Source of the DNA: Amblyomma americanum
Lineage: Eukaryota > Arthropoda > Arachnida > Ixodida > Ixodidae
Direction: 5' to 3'
NCBI RefSeq assembly: GCF_052857255.1
Contig: NC_135500.1
Location: forward strand, 166,506,937-166,570,936
DNA length: 64,000 nt
In this document: one piece after another, positions 34,016 through 45,493 of the stretch
How the letters are laid out: every line of letters begins with the position of its first letter
Numbering within the stretch: the first letter of the stretch is position 1
Made by a program: the position numbers and the translations under genes
Notes under the pieces: model-generated
What the model was told of the DNA's origin: nothing
Databases searched by the model: none
Seen by the model: the letters and a program-made list of their open reading frames with translations, nothing else

Positions 34016-35252
34016 AGAGTACATATATTGCATTAATGTGTTCTCAGTTTCGCTTATACATTAATGACCGGAGGACCGATGGAGCGTTAAAAAGTTTGAA
34101 TTGATTGTTACTTGCAGCAAAAGATATCTGTGCTTTAAACTTTTATTTAATATAAAGGCAATTGGAGCAAATTATTTCGAAACTCTAATCACGATAGACA
34201 CCACTGTTCTGGTAAGTTTAAGAAGAACGCTAAAATAATCGTCACTTTTTGTATGCATATAATACATTTACGGCTTTACGTGCCTTTTCCTTGTCAGACT
34301 AACATGCCATAATGAGCTAAGCTCTATCGTTGTTCTAAAAATAGAACGAAAGTATTATCCGGCACAGATTGGCACCGGTCATTATATTTCTCTGTTTGTA
34401 AATCAGAAGATATTTTTTTCCTTTTCTTTTCGCGTTGGCGCATGTTTCGAAAAAAAAATAAAGTAGGAACAACTGTATATTCTAAAGCGCTTAAACAGAT
34501 TTTCCGATTTTTCTTTCATAGCCTAAGGCGCTTTGGGACGTTAAATCGCATAAAATCAAGATTTTCCGATTTGTTTCTTCTGACTTATCAGTCCCGTCAA
34601 GATCATGCGTATCTCAGTGAGAGCACACATTCAACACATCAACCTTATGCGCATGCAACAAGCAGATTTCCCTCAGTCGCACTACTGCGGCCAGCAAAGC
34701 GCGATAGAGCAGAGGCTCACTTCTGGCCGAGGTGGAAACAGCCGCGCGCCAGTAGTCATAGCAACAGACATGGAGCGCAAGGTTATCGCGGAGCTGACAC
34801 TGGTGTGTGCCGCGCCCACTCCCGTCAGCGCAAATCGCTCATCCAGTGCACAATCAACGCCATCTACTGCAGCCTTTGTGAGAAGTATAGGCAGTAAGGG
34901 GTTTTCATCGCCAGCGCTTCAAATCTCTTAAAGGTATATGCAACGTTTGTTTTCGCCGTCTGAAAGCTAAGACTTGCACGGATGCCACAAAAATCCCCCT
35001 ACACGGCTTAGAAACAAACCGATTGCGCTCATTACTTTCAGGGCTGTGCATTGCTCACTATGTATGATGCACAATTTTCACACACCTGTCGACGTTGGTT
35101 ACAATTTTTTTTCTTGGCGGGGGCGGTGACACGCTGGCCGAACGGCACCGGCATGATGCCGGCACGCGTCTGAAACCACTACGGAATATTGACGGGGCAA
35201 CGGTCACGTGCCACCTTACGTCCGAAAAGTACTAATGTGCGCCGGCTGGTCT

Positions 35253-35498
35253 TCAAAGCGGTTGATAGCTTAACGTGCACAACCACATGAAATTACCGTC
35301 TGCCTTAGAGTTCGAATTATCGACGCTAGACTGCGACACATTAGCGGAGCGAGAGAGGTATTCTTCTATCGACCTGGCTGGCGGACCAGGCCTGCGCTGT
35401 AGCTGCTCCAGCAGTAACATTGGACTAGGGGCCCCACCAGCAAGGCGATCCTCCGACTTGATCCCCAAAAGGGCGAGTAAGGCTTTTCGATCAGTCAT
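35253..35498 (-). CDS. Hypothetical open frame, uncertain
   Basis: An 81-codon minus-strand frame with protein-like composition in its first part (start MTDRKALLALLGIKSEDRL, then SPMLLLEQLQRRPGPPARS and SIEEYLSRSANVSQSSVDN). I do not recognise the family. No splice sites, upstream exon or polyadenylation signal single it out, and it could be a relic of a mobile element or chance. Listed because its codon pattern looks less random than other unassigned frames around it. Confidence 0.2.
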   Translation of the reverse strand: MTDRKALLALLGIKSEDRLAGGAPSPMLLLEQLQRRPGPPARSIEEYLSRSANVSQSSVDNSNSKADGNFMWLCTLSYQPL

Positions 35499-35791
35499 TC
35501 AATCTATCGACCTAAACCTACAGTCTGCATTCAAGCCTACCTTCAGGTAATGCGGTTTTCTCGACTGATGATCCCTATTTTACTTCTGGAAAACTCTATT
35601 ACAGACACTGATGCTTTGGTTTACAAAAGAAATTTGAGTTAAAGTTATAAATAAGGCAAGTAAACCAAACCACCTACGCAAATATAAGGTATTTATGACG
35701 TCAAAACTAAGCTCTATTCTGGAACCACTCTTAGTGGTAGTTTCGGATAAGCCATGAACGACATTGCAGGTTTAGTGTGAGCACAAAATTT

Positions 35792-35812
35792 GGGGGGGGG
35801 GGGGGGGGGGGG
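35792..35812. repeat. Homopolymer G tract
   Basis: Twenty-one consecutive G, the longest in the window. Confidence 0.97.
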
Positions 35813-38196
35813 AAAGCTGCTTAGATCAAGGAAAAGAACGCATGCGTTATAGCTATCACAATCAGCTGTCCGGCCCGGGGCAAACAAACCACTCGTATTT
35901 GCCATTGGAAGTATTCGTCGTAATCCTAAGACGAATACAGTTCAACCCTTATAGAGTTTTGTTCACGTCAAAGTTAACTCCCGTGCGATGAGGAATGAAA
36001 CAAAATCATAAAAGGGACCTGCAACATGATATGACGTTTCTGAATTTGCCTTACAGCGTCTCCGTTTAGCCAAGTTACAGCCACACTTATTTATTTTGGC
36101 AACGTAAAAGTTAAACTGCAGCGGTTGAGGTAATCTTTTTTGCTCTAGGAGGACAAACTTGTGATCCTTGCATTAAAAAAAAGAACTTTTGCATCCCGAG
36201 AAAGCTATTTCGCCACAAAAAGAAGGAGCTTTGGCACTCCGAAAATTCCCATAAAAAATGTGCTTACCGGACAGAGCTGGTCATTGAAATTTGTGTTATT
36301 CATTGGCATCAAAGAACAGAAACAGAGCCTGTTTCGACTGGGTCTTTTGCAGCAGGCAGCTGGAGGCAAAATCGCCAAAGGAGCAGGCGGTCAAAAGTCG
36401 TGACAAACAGTTCTGGGATCAGAGCTCAGATCAATATACGGCTCTATTCTACCAGTGCCGCTGTACCCACAAACAGCGTAATGCCCTTTTCGTATTAGCT
36501 TCACTGAGCCAATCTATGTCTGACGCGTTTCTTTTATCGGAAGACACGAAAGTCAGCCGTGCAGAAGCCCGGCTTGTTCCTTCCGACGACAAGCTCTATT
36601 GGATGGAAGAGAAAGGAGAGAAAAAAATATTAAAGATAGGGGAGGCCTCACGCGTCTTTCCTTTCGTGTCGTTTCGATCTGGTGATCTACAAGCACGTTC
36701 CCGCCCCAGAGGCACGGCAGACAGACATTGATCACGGAGGCCTTCTTTTTTTCGTGCTCGCGTGATTAATGGCACACCATGATCAGCGCGTTCGAATAAA
36801 TCACCGGCCCATTAGCGCGTCAAGCTCCGAGCTGTACACGCGAGGGCCCATGCCGCTTTGCTGTCGTCGTCATCCGGCAACTGGCCTCCGAGATTAGTGT
36901 TCTCAAAGCGCGGAGGGGAATTTCCGCAAAAGCGCGCGCAACACATTATTCCCTATTTGAGGCGGTCCTTGCTCTTTTTTTCCCCTTCTGTTTCCCGGTC
37001 GATCCCCGCCCACGACGTCGCGATCTCGGGCCATCGGACCGCAGCTTTTGCCGCCGAATTAAGACAAAGCGCTTTGTAGCTCGGGCCTCGGCTGCTAGCC
37101 GGCTGACATTCGCCTGTCCAGGGGCCGCGTCGTCCCTCGGCCTTGTAGGAACACGGTGGGAAGGACGCGTTTCCAAACGGAAAAACTGTTCGCCTCCGAC
37201 TGTAATTCATTACTGCAATGTCATCGTTATCTCGCTTCTCTAGTGGAGATTTTTTCTTTCTCCAAGCTCCCCTGGCTCCCCCGGTGACGAAATCGCATCT
37301 CGGAGTATGTTTCGCAGGCTTCTGGGATTAATGTCTCGTCACCGCGTTCGTGAGTGTAATTGTACAATTCAGCAAATTTAAACTAAGTGACGCCGTCTAT
37401 TCGGGCAGTGATGACCAATTTACTGCTAGCCATCGTAACTATAACTGCAAGTATAACTGTACAATTGTGCAATTTTAATTTCCGCAGTCTAGTAGGGCAA
37501 GATGGGTATGAGGTAAGTATAAGACATGAGGGATGAGATAGGAATGAGACAAGTTAAGTAGGAGCTATTTTTCGGAGATAACAGCATCATAGGCAAACCA
37601 TTCTACTCTCAAAGAGCTCTATAGAGCACACTAAGACATTGAAGAGTCCCATTCATAAAGAAACGCTGGGAGTTGCAGTAGTTCTTCTTTCTTCCATAAA
37701 CACTTTTCTTTTCCTCCTCTCTATATTGTGCAGCTCAGTCCAGCAACTACAGAAGGTAATAATTTAGAACATACGGAAACAAAAATTTCCCGCTTATATC
37801 GTCTTCGTCAGAAAGGGTAACCATGAAATGCAGTGCCGGAAAGGGGACGCGCCTTCTACGGCGCCTCATGGATGGTATAGATCAAGTATATCTTTGCTTA
37901 AGGCGAGTTGGTTGTGTACCGATGGGAGCATTTGCAGGCGCTGCATGGTTACTTAAGTTGAGACAAAAAACAGGGGAGGCAACACAGTGAAGCGCATGGT
38001 GGTAGCCGCTCACAGATGTCGACCAGGGGCTTTGGCTGCTGAACATCTCCCCCCCCCCCTCCCCCTCCGACGCTTTCTTCCGCTTTTGTTTTTTGACCTA
38101 GGGAGCTCACATGGTGTCCCTGGATGCTTCCAAGGGTTTAGATGCCTCCGGGATTAGACGCGCTTCTCAACTGTAAGCGCGCTCTGCTTGAAGATT

Positions 38197-38314
38197 GGTA
38201 AAATTGGTTTTGGTGAAAGAAAATGGCGCAGTATATGTCTCACATCTCGGCGGACACCTGAGCCGTGCCGTAAGGGAAGGGATAAAGGAGGGAGTGAAAG
38301 AAGAAAGGAAGAAA
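38197..38314 (-). repeat. Ruka-like SINE, 3' fragment
   Basis: The minus strand carries only the distal half of the SINE: the plus strand reads AAAATTGGTTTTGGTG, ATGGCGCAGTATATGTCTCA, GGACACCTGAGCCGTGCCGT, AAGGGAAGGGATAAAGGAGG. The tRNA head and first half of the body are absent. Confidence 0.82.
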
Positions 38315-38613
38315 AAGGCTTCCCTCGCCGCATTTGGTGCTTGACACGTGACTACATTCAGCCGCTTCTATATTTGGTACTACGAAACCCTCTCAGCGTC
38401 CTTTCTGATTTACTGTTTGATGCACCATAGCACTCGCCTGCTCTTCATCGTCCTCAGCGCCATGTTAGGCCGGCTTGGCTGCCTTTTTATCTTTATGCCC
38501 GCGACTTAAAGCTGAGACTGGTGATACATTCGATGCTTTCTGCCTTTTGATTCAATCGTCTCCACTGCTCAGCCACTACTAAGGCTACTAAGTTTAAAAG
38601 ATTTCGAAGCGCA

Positions 38614-38680
38614 GAATGAATGAATGAATGAATGAATGAATGAATGAATGAATGAATGAATGAATGAATGAATGAATGAA
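38614..38680. repeat. (GAAT)n microsatellite
   Basis: A perfect GAAT tract of almost 17 units. The minus-strand frames rich in Phe-Ile-His-Ser are translations of it, not genes. Confidence 0.97.
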
Positions 38681-39536
38681 AGGGGACGTAGACGACAAAT
38701 GAGCGCACGTCCCGTGAGAGGCTACCATTTCGAAAACGCTGTGCGATAGGCTGACTGGTCTCAGACACTGATAATCAGAGCTGCTGTTCTTGCTCTGGCG
38801 CTGGTCCGAATAGATGCATGCAGATGTCAAAATACCTGCTCTTAAAAGTGCCGCGAACAGATGCAGCAAGCCGTGCTACCATTTCCTTCATGCTCGAATC
38901 ACAAGTACCACAGGTGGAGTGTCGACCGTGGCCATGAGCGGTATGTGCCGACTTGTGAAAGCAACACTAAATCTTTACACGAAAGAACAAAGTTACTTCA
39001 ATTTACAGCAGACAACGCTGAAGATAGAGCTGCAGTCCAAGGTCCAGAGTATGGAGGCGTGCACCAGATGCACCAGGTGCACACAACAGTTCAACGCGGA
39101 ACATTGTTCCGCATAAGAAGTACTTTTTGGCAAACTCTTTAGTAATGGGCATGTGCCATTTTTTGGCGTTGTGTTCTCACTCTCCTCAGTTGCGTGATTT
39201 GTTCTTAGTGCTAGTATCAAATGAATTTTACAAAAACCAAAGTTCAGTGGTATTTTTTTTTTTTTTTGCTTTCGATGAGGCCTGTGTCAGTACTAGGCCT
39301 TCTTCATCACAGTTTATATGTTAGTGCTCGGTTGCCTCTCGATGCCGTTTTGCTTAATCACACCTCCAGTGGCAAACGTAAGCGTAAACCGAAAGTAGCA
39401 CGGTGAAAACCAGTTGCTTTAGAGCGTTATGCATTTGTTGCGCATATTAGACGCTCTCTTTGTATTACCACCTTGTTATTTTCCAATACGTTTCGGAAAA
39501 ATGAATGAGTCCTTTAGATGCGCTCCGTTTTTACAG

Positions 39537-39683
39537 GCCGATACAGCGTCCTGCCCTCAGGGGAGCTCTATGTGAGGCACACTGAATCAGGGGACCGCCT
39601 GCGGAGCTACCGTTGCAAAACCAGACACAAGCTGACCAACGAAGTAGTTACCAGCGCCTCCTCCGGCAGGCTCATAATTCAAG
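39537..39683 (+). CDS. Dscam: Dscam exon, second half of Ig2
   Basis: This 147-nt exon has acceptor tttttacag before 39537 and donor GTAAGT at 39684; it is phase 1 at both ends. The encoded 49 residues include the Dscam signature VLPSGELYVR and the Ig2 closing-cysteine motif SYRCKTRHKLT, then a beta strand ending GRLIIQ. In insect Dscam this piece follows the alternatively spliced first half of Ig2 (exon 4 cluster in Drosophila Dscam1). That upstream half, with its first cysteine and core Trp, should lie to the left, but I did not recognise it in this window. As a symmetric phase 1-1 exon it could be skipped without a frameshift, though that would break the Ig2 fold. Confidence 0.92.
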
Positions 39684-41152
39684 GTAAGTGCAACGAAAGC
39701 TCTGTAACAGCGGAATCCTTATTACTACGCATTAATTATGATGCCGTCAACTTCACCCATCTAGGACGACGCACTGGCGTTACGTCCAAAAACACGTTTT
39801 CGTAGAAGAACAAAAAAGAGTCTGATGCCTTCATTCAATCGCAATCCTATGTTGCCAGCCGGAGATCATTTTCATGTAGCATCGACACACGAGTGGATTT
39901 CACCTCTGCGGGCTCCGCTCCAAGCCCCGTTGCCCCAACTTCCCCTGCCTATAGGCTGCCTCTACCTCTGTCCCGTCGGCATCAAATCTCCCCACTTTCC
40001 CAACCTCCCTCGACTTTCCCGGAATTCCTGACTGGCGTTGCCAGTATGGGACGACCGACTAGCTATGGGCATCCCGGAGGATGAAAATTCGACCACGAAA
40101 AACTGTTCCTCCTCTTCCATCGACCACTATCCATGTGTTTCATTTGCTGCTGCTGAAATCACCGTAGACTCGCAGCTTCTACCATGAAACTCAGTCAGTC
40201 GACAGTGCGTATTCCGCGTTCGAGAATTTGGCGAAGGATCTGTGGCTCCAGTTGTTCATTTGTGTTCAAGGTACGCGTAAGAACAGAATGTCATTTCAAA
40301 ATGCGTCCTAAAATTTTGCATAAAAGCGGCTCTCTTTCGTAAATATGTTCGGAAGATAGAAAGACGCTATGGGCATTCTACCGGATGTTGCTACATTTGA
40401 GGGACTCCCAGCAGGAGGCGACGGTTACTGACAGAATATATTTAACCGCCTTTTACGCGGCTGAGCATTTCGCAATGTTTATTTACTTAGCACTTGTTGC
40501 TTCATTTCCCCGTTAGCTGCGCTTTTTGTATGCTATGAATGCATACGCATAGCGCATTGTGATATTCCCTGCAAGTTGAATGCCCTCTGCTTATATATGG
40601 CATGAACGTGAGTACATGTGCATCAGTGAGTCTGCATGTGTACGAATTTTTGCACAAGGAAGGATTTCCACATATTGCCATTTTCGCAGGTATTTGCTTT
40701 TTAGCTTACACACTTCATTATTCTAAGGCCTTTGTGCACAAATATATGAATGTGCGACGATTCCTGTGTGTTTTCATTTCCAAGCGACTCTGTGTAATTT
40801 TTATCCTATGCCTCTGTTTCCGTTTCTGCCTTTCGTTTTTATTCCACTGTGCAAGGAGGAAGCGGTGTCACTTAAACGTTCACAATTATCCTCATTATTG
40901 ATTGAGTAATATGTGTAACTTCCTCCGATCTATTAGCCTCAGAGTCCTGTGCTCACTTGTGTGTTCACGACTTCTTCACGCTTCTAAAAATGGATATGCC
41001 GGAACATAGAAAATGGTGTTTCCAACATAAAAGGCTGGACATACCTGTTTTTCCTCTTTGGAACATCAAACCAGGAAAGAAAGTTAATGCATATCATATA
41101 GCTGCGTTTTCTTCTTTGCTCCTCCTCAAATCATTTTGCTTCGGTGCTCCAG

Positions 41153-41273
41153 AACCGCAAGGAGCTGCGTCACCCAAGATCACCGACAGCCACCCTTTCG
41201 TCCACGCCGTCGAAGGGCAGGACGCCGTGGAACTGGCGTGTTCAGCCCAGGGCTATCCCATTCCAACTTACCG
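41153..41273 (+). CDS. Dscam: Dscam exon, first half of Ig3
   Basis: The exon starts after acceptor ggtgctccag and ends at donor GTGAGC (41274). It is 121 nt, entering in phase 1 and leaving in phase 2. It encodes a linker (EPQGAASPKI) and the first strands of Ig3 with the first cysteine in ELACSAQGYPIP; the last codon is completed by the next exon to give R before the core W-Y. This is the position of the exon 6 cluster in insect Dscam1, where dozens of alternatives are spliced one at a time. By eye I found only this one copy in the 10.6-kb intron that follows, so there is no sign of the insect-type array here. Confidence 0.9.
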
Positions 41274-41471
41274 GTGAGCTGTCTCTTCACAAATCGTGAC
41301 GAACTCCACCGTGCGTCAAGCTAACGCATATGAACGTGTGGTAGGCGGCGCTGTGTCCCAGCAGTATCTAACAGCCCATTTCCTTGAAAGCACACTTCAA
41401 GGGCATGCAATTGGAATCAAGCTCTTGTTTTCGCTACTAATTCGCTGTTACATCTGTTCATCTGCGTTTAA

Positions 41472-42155
41472 AAAAAACTTGGATTTTTGAAACACAAGCT
41501 CAAAGGAGCACCCAGTCACGTTAAGCTATTAGCCTATAACTCTCTTATTCGGCCCTAACTTGAGTATGCGGCTATAGTGTGAGACCCGTACACCAAAAAA
41601 GATATAGCAAACATAGAAAACGTGCAAAGGTGGGCTGTGCGCTTCATTTACAATAAATTCAAGAGAACTGATTCCCCATCTGCTTTAATGACCTCCAACG
41701 AAATCAAAATTCTTTATATAAGACGGAAAATTGCTCGATTAAGGTTTCTTCATTCACTCATCCAGGGAAAGTTTAGAATTTCTTCTTCACCTTATGTTAC
41801 ACCTTCAACTACACGAAAAACCCGTCACCAACATACCCATGCCCTAACACCATATTTTGCGAAAACAAACTTGTTTAAATACTCATACTTTCCGCGCACA
41901 ATAAGCGATTGGAATGCACTGCCTGAACAGATTGTCTCAAGTGACAGTTTTGAAAGAAATCTTAGCAATGAATTTTGATGTGCAGATTTTTGTGCACTGT
42001 ATTTCCTTTGCCTTGTTTCGCTCATTTGTGTCATGTGTCAAACCTTTTGTCTATGTAATAACTTTATGGCGCTTGTAAATATGCCTTATTATCTGCCCTT
42101 CCTGCTCGGACAACATGAGGTCTGCAGTATTATGTAAATAAAAAAAATAAAACAC
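41472..42155 (+). mobile_element. CR1-like LINE, 3' fragment in Dscam intron
   Basis: The plus strand encodes the last part of a LINE reverse transcriptase ORF. A connection region GFLKHKLKGAPSHVKLLAYN is followed by an EYAA segment, NVQRWAVRFIYNKF, IRRKIARLRFLHSL, and the ending FPRTISDWNALPEQIV typical of CR1/L2/RTE-like ORF2 C-termini. Two in-frame stops (a TAA after LIRP and a TGA where a Trp is expected) show it is dead. A 3' UTR of about 180 bp ends with AATAAAAAAAATAAAA. The element is 5'-truncated, has no intact RT palm, and lies in the 10.6-kb intron between the two Ig3 half-exons in the same orientation as the gene. Exact clade is uncertain. Confidence 0.82.
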
Positions 42156-44739
42156 GATCACACCAAAAATAGCCGGACTTACTTTGGTGTCCTGCACGAG
42201 GCAGTAACGATTCAATCGTCCCACCTTCCTCTCCATTCTATGTACTTTGCAAATCGACCACAGATTCATTTGCCCTTGTTCGTCACTCTCATTGTAACCA
42301 ACAATGGAACAGCTGCCTCATGTTATCATGGCACGTCAAGCAAACGCCACCGACAATACCGGTTACTACGCCTTGATCCGCTCAACCCTGGCAACATCCC
42401 GGCAGCATTTACACAATGGACGTGAGCAGCCATGCTACTAAGATGACATGAAAACTAAGCTTCTAGTTTACACCATAATCAGCGCTACTCAGTGTTCTTT
42501 TTCTACCATCGAAAACACGCAGTGAGCTTCCTCAAGCCTATATGCGCTCAGGATGAAAAAAAAAAAGCACTGCTATGCTTCCCTGCTTAGCGCATAAATT
42601 TCTAGCGAAAGCTGGTTTTGCTGCGCACTGTGCAGCCTTGCATTTTTTTGTCTCCATAGCGCAGAGAGGCTACCGTCAACATGTGCGTTACACTGTGCTA
42701 AGCACATTCAGCACAATAACGGAGGTAATTTTTCGCCAATTATTTCCTTTATCTATTGGTTCCAGACACTGGGCTTCTTTTCTATAAAGCTCCGCACATT
42801 TTTCGTAGCTAACCTTGCTCTTCTTACAAAGCTAGGCTGTGAAGCACTGAACAACAGAGCTTAAATATCGCTTCTTTCAGCTTCTCAGGAAATATTTATG
42901 AAGAAAAAGTTTGCTGCAGTCTCCGCACTTCTATCTGAAATCACTGCTATTTAGTGCGCTAGCAGTAAGGCTTCCAATCTCGAAAGATCCTGCTGTCTAA
43001 GTGTCTGAAGCAATCTAGACCTGCAAAAATAAAATAAATATTGTCGTGACTGGGCCTATAGCCACTTATTTAGCAGTGTGCCATCGCCGAAACCTTTCTT
43101 TATTGCATAGAATAAAGGAACGCATATTCAGATTTTCCTTTAGCCTATCTCCGCAACTGATCACGCCTCGTGTTTAACTGCCACCGTACATTGAACGTTG
43201 TCGTCTTAGTCTACTTCCACCCGAGCGCAATGAATCCAAGGCGCGCCGCTGTCGCATTGCCCTCTTAAGTTGCGTTAAGCGCTCCCAAAAATTCATTTGT
43301 GCTACCACTGTAGCTACTAGTCATCAATTTCATCGATCTTTACCTGAACCTGATCTTGGAACCCTAGACTCGAACCGAAAGCGAAACGAAACGCGACGTG
43401 CTGGCGTACATACTTCGCATTTGGCGAAGTAAGCTAAATCGGCCTTAATTTTTTATGGTTTCTTAGTGACCGCGTAATGAGCGAGCGCCCATGCCAGTTG
43501 CTGACGATATCCGTTCTGTTTTTTTTTATCAAAGGATCCGACAGTTACGTCGATGCCTTGCGTTCGGTTTTCTCGAGCGATACAACGCTTTGCGAGAGCG
43601 GATTTACATTAAAGTGCAACCCCGTATTAAACTATCTCACACCCACTACTCTATCCCACAATTTCCGTCTTCATTAAAAAGGGTGAAAAAATAAACGAGA
43701 AGAAAGTAATTGCTCATTAGCCTACACCCAAACGCCGCCATTGGCTGCAAAGGAAAGCTGAGCAGCTTTTACGAAAACTGCATACTTGCAGCAAAAAAAT
43801 CCAGTTTAAGGAAAAAAAAATTTTGTCGTCTAGAAAATTCCTCCACATCCTATAGAGATTTTCTTCGTAGACGCATCGCTATGCTTGGATGAATGCCGCT
43901 GAGTCGTAATAATAACAATAATGATACCTTTATTACCACTAACGAAAGAAAGAAGTATTTAGGCCTGCCAAAGCTATTGGTGCCTTGAGCGCCAGGAACT
44001 AGCAGGCAGCAAAATCAAACGAGGTACATGTGCACACAAGAAATGAGTGAACTCGTGTTTAGTGCACGAGAAAAATATTAAAATTTGTATAGTGTCAATA
44101 AAGAAAATTTCTCAATCACCATGACAAAAAGGAACACAGAAACAGCAACAAGTCTTAATAAAATGCACCAAAGGTCAACAGACAAATGCGCATGCCTGTC
44201 AGGTTGTCGACCAGGAACACAAGCTGTGCAGGTAACGAAAACGTAATTCTTAAGATAAACCTCTGCAAACCAGGACGCCGGAGCAGTCTGTTTAAATTGT
44301 ATTTCGTTTTTAGGTTGTCCCCGAATATAGTTCCATTTCTTGCAGAACTTCGCGGCCCCCAGAAAGTCTTTGGGCCTTAAGCGACGGGTGGACATCTTTT
44401 ATTTCAGATCTTATAATATCTTCGGTTTCCCCCGGACAAATTCTACCAGAAGTAAATGACGCGAATCGGAAGAAAAAAAAAAGAAACCGTTCGTTCAAAC
44501 TTTAGCGATATGAGAGTGTGACAGCAGGGACGCTGCGCACCTCAGAAACATTAGTAGGTTTCAGAAAAACGTGCACATTTTACACAGTGTACCAGCGGCA
44601 GTGTCTCAAATAAAGAGCTTACGTCAAGATTTGTAGACATAGCTTAAGACATATCCAAAAGATGCACATAAGTAATATGACAGAAAAAAACAAGCAACCA
44701 ATCTATGTTTCGTTCTATCCGACGTACTTAGCTTCTTCA

Positions 44740-44905
44740 AAACTAAACATGTTGACAGATTTGCCTGGCTGGTTGGGTATGAAGACAGAATAAACTGCAC
44801 ATCTACAACCAAAAAACTTTAGTTTTAACCCAACGTTACGAAGCCGACTCGGCTCCATCATCAGGGGGGACTGAGGGCAGTAGGAATAATCAGAGAATGT
44901 GGAAC
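44740..44905 (-). mobile_element. Possible Penelope terminal fragment with hammerhead-like core
   Basis: The minus strand at 44863-44834 reads CTGATGATGGAGCCGAGTCGGCTTCGTAACG: a CTGATGA box, a short perfect hairpin (AGCCGA/TCGGCT), then GTAAC. This resembles the hammerhead ribozyme core found in Penelope pLTRs, with GTAA in place of the invariant GAAA. The downstream GTTGGGTTAAAACTAAAG and TTTTTTGGTTG stretch is similar to what I recall of Penelope 5' regions. No coding motif was recognised. The assignment is by pattern and memory only. Confidence 0.45.
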
Positions 44906-45418
44906 ACAACTGCACCAATCCGGGTCAACTCTTATAGAGAGGTCTAATATACTTTGTGAGCAGTAACTACGGCCATATTTTCATTTAGGAAACGATCGTT
45001 TTCATTCAGCTGCCCTCGTCGCGTTTTTGTTTGCAAGGTCCAAACGTTTCCAGCTTAATTCAGAATGCACTGCACGAGCAGCATGCTGCATGCAATCAAA
45101 TGGTGCGAGCAAATACTGCAAACTAATGCTGCCAACTTGTGCTCCCAGATAACGCTATAAGTTAATTCTGAAAGCTATTTCTGCAAGTCAATTCTGCAAG
45201 CAAATTCTGCGAGCCAATGTGGAATCTAACGAGCAGCTTCTGGTGCTCACGAGCAATATTAACTTCGTACTTTTATAGAGGCGCACCTCACTCAACAGAG
45301 CGTCGTATTTTGAAATGAGAAAATCAATGTGCATTCTTTCACCGGCAAGCGGTGCGGGTGCCTTTCATTGCTTGTACATGGAGCACTATAGACAAGAATA
45401 CGCCTATATTGTAAAAGG

Positions 45419-45493
45419 ACTAAGCTGTCCTCTATCGCATAAAAGAGAGTGCTCTCTTTTATAAAAGAGAGTGCACTGGAGGACAGTTTACTC
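45419..45493. other. Short nested hairpin in Dscam intron
   Basis: Outer arms TAAGCTGTCCTC and GAGGACAGTTTA pair, and inside is the palindrome TAAAAGAGAGTGCTCTCTTTTA followed by a repeat of AAAAGAGAGTGC. It could form a stem-loop in RNA. Function unknown. Confidence 0.6.

Larger units (their letters stand above)
34016..38196. other. No gene recognised; CpG-rich patch at 36.5-37.3 kb
   Basis: Contains the G21 tract (35792), the doubtful minus frame at 35253, a tiny Ruka-like tail remnant near 34530 (GCGCTTTGGGACGTTAAATC), and a GC-rich region 36500-37330 with purine/pyrimidine-biased strands. No Ig-like exon was found here, although the first half of Dscam Ig2 must lie somewhere to the left of 39537. 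Confidence 0.45.

Noticed and set aside
37981..38045. GGNTV-like string as the missing first half of Dscam Ig2
   Set aside because: No cysteine and Trp spacing of an Ig strand, no suitable splice sites.
38493..38869. Minus frames with repeated Ser-Phe-Ile-His
   Set aside because: Translation of the GAAT microsatellite.
40602..40901. 99-codon hydrophobic plus-strand frame
   Set aside because: T-rich intron sequence between two Dscam exons; apparent membrane segments are a composition effect.
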